NCBI GenBank assembly: GCA_027924585.1
Contig: BSBM01000440.1
Location: 9,790,001-9,854,000, forward strand
Source: Larix kaempferi
Taxonomy: Eukaryota; Streptophyta; Pinopsida; Pinales; Pinaceae
Length of the DNA stretch: 64,000 nucleotides
Reading direction: 5' to 3'
In this document: positions 59,106-64,000 of the stretch, in pieces
How positions within the stretch are numbered: the stretch's first letter is position 1
How the letters are laid out: every line of letters starts with the position of its first letter
The notes under the pieces: model-generated
The model's database searches: none
Seen by the model: only the letters and a program-made list of their open reading frames with translations
What the model was told of the DNA's origin: nothing
Position numbers and translations under genes: made by a program

Positions 59106-62100
59106 TGTGCTCCTAATGTCTAAGTGGAGGCCTACTGTAAAAAGTTGTAAGTTTGTAACACATGAGAGCTTGGCTACACATCAAAGTTGACTGCATGCAA
59201 GAGTTTGAATGTAATTCTCCACAATATCCTTCACACGAAGGTTATTTTTTTAAGATCTAAAATGTTGAATGGATAAATATGCTAAAGTGTCACTAACTTT
59301 ATAGGCTTCTGGTGCTTTTCCCCATGGCTCTTAGCTGACTGGACATGTTGTAACATCTAACTGGACGCCCTGCCTTATTATGTGGATATTTTAGATTTAA
59401 TAGAAAAGTACACAACAAGGACCATGAAAGTCATAGTGATGCATGTCCTTGTGTTTAACATGTACGTGCAGGCCTGAAATCTATTAGTGAGAACAACTTG
59501 ATAAAATCCAAGGCCTTGGGTAGAAGCCTTTGGCTCATCCATACGTGAGAAGGATGACCTCAATAGTTCTGCTATAAGTAGTAGATGTACATGAGCAGGA
59601 TTTTATTGTTCATTCCCTCCCCACACTTTTTCAAGCAATGGAAGCAAACCTCCCAAGACACGTTGAGAGATGATGTCCCAAAATACAAGGAGCCTCACTA
59701 GCATGGACACTCCAAGGATGCCTAACTAGAAAGGACCTTCAAAGCCATCATGAACAGTGTGAATAGCGAGTGGATGTAAAAATTTGAAAAATTTTAAAAT
59801 GATAATAGTTTTTTTATTTTTTTCTAGGTTTATTTTTTGGCTCGTTTCGTAAATTTTTTAAAAATATAGACATTTTTTACTTTTTTTCTGAGTTTCTTTT
59901 ATGGCTTGCTTTTTTATCATAGAAATTTTTAGGAATTCTTCAAAAGGCAATGATTACAACTATGAAACTTGCAGAATCTAGGTACCCTGAGTATTTGATG
60001 ACCTTGAATCCAGTTATGCATCCAGAAACATGATTTGAATACTTCAAAATTCAGATTTGGAAGAAACAAATTCATCGGATTCTGACCAAAAACACCTGAA
60101 AATCGAAAACATCTACCAACACAATTTGAACACTTCAAAATTCAAATTTTGGACATGAAAAAAAATTCACCAAATTATGGGAAAAAAACACTGGAAAATC
60201 CAAAACATCTATGGAGTTTCTCCAATGTTGTAATCATAACTCTTCTGAAAAGCCCTAAAGCCGACGTGAATACAATAAATTATAAACATAATGATTAATA
60301 CAATTGGAAATGGATATTAATGGAGGCAACTATTGCATTGAGCTACACTGAAATTTGTGCCAGTTTGACAGATCCCTTCCATCGAAAAGGAATAGGGCCC
60401 ACACCCATGTCATCAGAGCTTTTATATTCAGGCCATACCCCTTAAGCAAGAGCAGCAACACCAAACATAGAAATCAAATGAGTTTATCTTGATATTATCT
60501 GATTAGGAGCATATATAGAGAAAGAGAGAGAGAGAATGAGCTATTTCTATGGATATTGACGAGAACAACTTATATCTATGTTAGCAACGATAATGACCTT
60601 CCCAAATTTTGAGTTTCTCCATAGTGACTGTGTAGAAATTACTTCAATCTCAGAGTTTTCAGCTCCATCTTCCTCTAAACCGAGGAATCCCCATTAACTA
60701 GTTGTTTGCAGAGATCTTTCTCAACTAATGAAGACATGCAATACTCGTGGGAGCTTCGAATAACAAATTCAAACAACAGCAACATCCATTCAGTTAGAAA
60801 TCCAAAATTCTTTGGATCTCCTACCTTGAACAACCATTCATTCATTCAATCAAAGTGAGAAAAAATATGGTTTAGTGATGGAAAATAATTCCCTTGATAG
60901 AGCATGAGTGTGCTCTTCTTCAAGATGAGCAACAAAACCATTCATGGACCTGGTATAGGAGTAAAAATTAAAATATAGCCTCCTTGGATGCTTCCTTGCT
61001 ATAATTTTTCATTGGAAATTGATATGTTAAAACCCAATTAATAGGGTGAAAAATCATAGTCAATTGTTCCCAACAAGTAATTATACCACGGCATAATATC
61101 AATGACATGCTAAAATATGCACATCACAGATTCAAATTTAAAACTAATTCTATCATATATATACATATATAACCATTGGAGTATTTCAAATTTTACAATA
61201 TATACACACTTGTTCCATTCAATCAATCAATCAAGAGTTCATTCAATATTGCCTTCCTAGTAATGATCCCAGAAGTTCACGACGAGAATCAACTACCAGA
61301 GGTCCAGATGGTGTTCCAGACTCTATTCATGTTTTCCTCCCAAGTAGACCACGTAATACTACAACAACCAAAGCAATAAATTCATAAATTCCATTGAAGG
61401 CTTTAGCATTGAACATCAATTGCATTGACAAAACATCAAATTCTCTGATCCCAGTAAACATTAAAGTAAAATTCATCAATAAATAAATATTAAGAATTAT
61501 AACCAACTAAAACGGTAGCTGAAACTTCAATTAAAATATATTACATATTCAAGCCTACTTTACATTGCTGGTATAGAAGACCAATTTGCAGTCAATCTTC
61601 AGAAACAACGATTTAAATAGGAAAAAAATTAATCCCAACTTCAATCTCGGGCTCCTCAATCCATAAATTCAATATCCAATAAAAACCCAAATCACACTCA
61701 TCACAAATATTCAATCCGAGGCTCTTGAGAAACTAACTCATAGTATCATCCAGGATACCCAAGCTAATCTTTCAAAGGAAAAGTCCTAAAGAAGTGAACA
61801 CAGAAGCATATAAACATCATCAATATTAATCCAAATATGTAAATGTCATGGTCTCCATCTTATAGTCTAGGTAAACAATAGAAGGGTTCTTAGTGAGTTC
61901 CTCAGCAGGTTGTAGCTTCAATGCAAAAGGTATGGATGGATTGGAGGATTATAGCTTGAGGAATGCTATTGGAAAATGTTGTCTTGCTAGAATTTATCAG
62001 TATGAGCCTTAGGTTAGCCCATTAGTCTTCCTCTATGTGCCCAGAAGAAATGGTTGGCCTTACTCATACCAATTTAAGTAGGAAATAATATGTGACGGAT

Positions 62101-63570
62101 ACACTACCTTTACTATTCTAGTATAGTGATAAAGCAGAACTTATCTACTGCGTGAGGACACAGAGAATCTCACCAATAATGAATGGAAATAAGCCAAAAA
62201 ATGACTATATGGGGCAGCGTCATCCTGAGTGTTCAATCTTTGATCTGATCTTAGATATAAACCCAAAAACTCAAGAAACTAATACATTGACTTACAGAAA
62301 CCCAAATGGGATCTATGGCGCCATCTTCCCATAGACAAGACTATAGTGCTCAAGAAACTTTAAAATAACACATAATATCCCAATAAAAAATAATTTACAT
62401 CTATCCTTTTACATGTTGCAACAACATATTCCTCCCTAAAATAGGACATGGAGAAACATTTTTTTCCCAATTACAATTAAGTAGGGATTAAAGACTAGCA
62501 ATATATTCATAGCAAAAGATAACATTGGAGGCAATAAAATAGGCATTTAGCTAAATAGATGAAATACTCTAGTTTAGATAAAATATGAGTAGATAGAGAA
62601 GGCTAATGATAGAATTGAGAGGAAAAAAAAATAATGGTTTTAATTTTTATGAAGATGGTAGAACAGATATGTAAAAATGTAGATGCAAAACAAGTCCAGT
62701 TTGATTTTAGGAATTTGGGAGTTCCAAGTTTCAATTCAATAGATAATTTCCACTTATTTTTTGTTAAGTGCTTTGTTGATTGATTTGTAGGTGGAATCAG
62801 TTGAAGACTATGATAAATATTGCCATTATGCCGCAGGACTAGTTGGACTGGGTTTGTCATGACTCTTTCATGGAGCTCATCTTAAGGATCTTCAACCAGA
62901 TTCCCTATCTAATTCTCTACTTTGACATTATATATGTAACAAGAGTAAAGTTTTTTTGGTTCCATGTAGTTATTGTAGTGAATATTTCTGAATAGTTTAC
63001 AATATACATGCAGAAAACAAACATTATAAGAGATTATTTGGAAGATATAAATGAGATACCAGTGCCACACATGTTTTGGGAGTGTGCTTCCTAGGACATT
63101 TAAAATTTGGCATACGCAAACAAGTATGGAGCTGTGTCAAGATTGATACAACATAATATTTCAAAAATGTCTGAGTTTTAGGGTTATTTTGTGTAAGAAA
63201 GGAAATCTAGAGATAGGCAAGGGGAAGTACACAATTGAGATTCTGAAGAGATCCAAAATTTAATAAAAATAATGGGTTTTTAAGAGTTCATTTTTGTGAT
63301 AGAAAAGCTCAGAAAAGAATTGCCCAGAAATTGGTTGATTGTTTGGACGTGGTGATAAACACATTTATAGACCCCTGGAATGGACAGAACTTACAAATCA
63401 CAACAAGAGGTCAAAAAGTCAAGCATACATGCCTGATTGTGGAGAACAGTAGTGTCTACGAGATTTGATGGTGACCTCTTCTGTAAAACATTTAGTTGAG
63501 TGAAGAAATCATTTATTTAGTAGGAGACGATGAATACTCTGTTTTAGCTAATGACTATTTCAAAAAAAAA
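59106..63570. other. hAT-2 interior, no gene recognised
   Basis: Long AT-rich stretch with short frames only. A short (GA)n run lies near 60520. Nothing else could be supported. Confidence 0.4.
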
Positions 63571-64000
63571 CTTCAAAAAACAAATATTAGGGGCGAATGC
63601 AACCATACCTTTGATTTACATGAAAAATAAAGGGCGAACCAACTGCTATGAATCTCTTCTGCTACAAATCGTGGGCGATTAAAGGATTCACAGAAAATTT
63701 AGCAAGATATAGAGGGCGAATGCAGGATTTCTAACGAATTTCAAAGAGCGAATGCAGGATTTCTAACGAATTTCAAAGGGCGAATGCAGGATTTCTAACG
63801 AATTTCAGAGGGCGAAATTGTTAGTTTTTTGCTCTCACTCGTGAATAAATGAAGGCGAATGGTTTCTAAGACATTATTTTTTAAATAAATATGGGACGAG
63901 TTTATTAAAATTAAAAAATCATTTCCATATAACAAATTCGCCCAACAAATATCTTAAACCTCTCTAATTTTTCCCATGGGCTAAATTTCGCCCCTAAAAT
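63571..64000 (-). repeat. GCGAA-rich terminal region of hAT-2 with 32-bp tandem repeat
   Basis: Three units of 32 bases (GGGCGAATGCAGGATTTCTAACGAATTTCAAA-like; 63713-63810) and several other GGGCGAA words precede the terminus at the window edge. The end type corresponds to 10439 onward in hAT-1, in reverse orientation. Confidence 0.7.

Larger units (their letters stand above)
45476..64000 (-). mobile_element. second giant hAT element (hAT-2), inverted, reaching the window edge
   Basis: 45476 begins CAAGGATGATTTTAAGAACC, nearly identical for over 130 bases to the inverted right end of hAT-1 (33220 leftward), including the GGCGAATCTCCCCGATATATAGG block and the 40-bp minisatellite. The last bases of the window, GGCTAAATTTCGCCCCTAAAAT, are the complement of the hAT-1 left end type. 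So the two ends match one family in reverse orientation, with the final eight bases (CATCCCTG expected) just outside the window. It carries satellites and gene fragments and no recognisable transposase. Target duplication would be CAAAGGTT (45468-45475). Confidence 0.7.

Noticed and set aside
10439-64000. One 53.6-kb element bounded by the inverted pair ATTTTAGGGGCGAAATTT at 10439 and 64000
   Set aside because: The left end pairs with 33220 through an exact 8-bp duplication and 14-bp inverted repeat, and a separate end of the family lies at 45476. Two inverted elements explain the data better.

Overview
The window looks like a slice of a large, AT-rich, repeat-dominated seed-plant genome, most likely a gymnosperm. 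This is inferred from the low gene density, degenerate DYW-type PPR and RPW8-type (RNL) NBS fragments, a Tat-lineage Ty3/gypsy element with LTRs over 3.4 kb, and layers of CACTA, hAT, LINE and copia remains. No species can be named from the sequence alone. I see no rRNA, no intact tRNA and no CRISPR array. Almost every long open frame belongs to a mobile element.

Layout. 0.1-2.7 kb holds a decayed CACTA (En/Spm) tnp2 transposase. 3.0-3.4 kb is a trinucleotide microsatellite. 3.96-6.02 kb is an old gypsy gag relic split by a clean solo LTR with a 5-bp target duplication. 7.4-8.3 kb (-) is an intronless fragment of a UPL1/UPL2-like HECT ubiquitin ligase. 10431-33220 is a giant hAT element with a perfect 14-bp terminal inverted repeat and a perfect 8-bp target duplication. 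It carries a broken hAT transposase, fragments of a PPR-DYW gene and of a LINE, and a nested 13.4-kb Tat retrotransposon (11525-24905, minus strand) whose two LTRs each contain a protein-coding frame of about 610 codons.

35450-39318 holds the only apparently intact multi-exon gene that I could assemble: 13 exons, 821 codons, every junction GT..AG and in phase. It has an N-terminal SET-like domain and a C-terminal half resembling the second protein of CACTA elements. A CACTA right terminus with subterminal repeats lies at 42908, inserted in a copia fragment. A large foldback element sits between duplicated gene tails at 40.2-40.9 kb.

44413-45475 is a retroelement-type frame of unknown function, cut at 45476 by the end of a second, inverted copy of the same hAT family. 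That copy seems to run to the right edge of the window (its opposite terminal type ends at base 64000). It encloses a 40/20-bp composite satellite (46.2-49.3 kb), an RNL resistance pseudogene (51.3-52.2 kb), a tandem array of exactly five 388-bp units (54781-56720) and a lone exon of a tRNA dimethylallyltransferase (58.1 kb).

Reading the window as a whole: nested insertions can be ordered from breakpoints. The host gag relic is older than the solo LTR, the hAT-1 element is older than the Tat element inside it, and the 44.4-kb frame is older than hAT-2. The SET-CACTA gene is the youngest-looking coding unit. The giant hAT elements behave as gene-fragment carriers.
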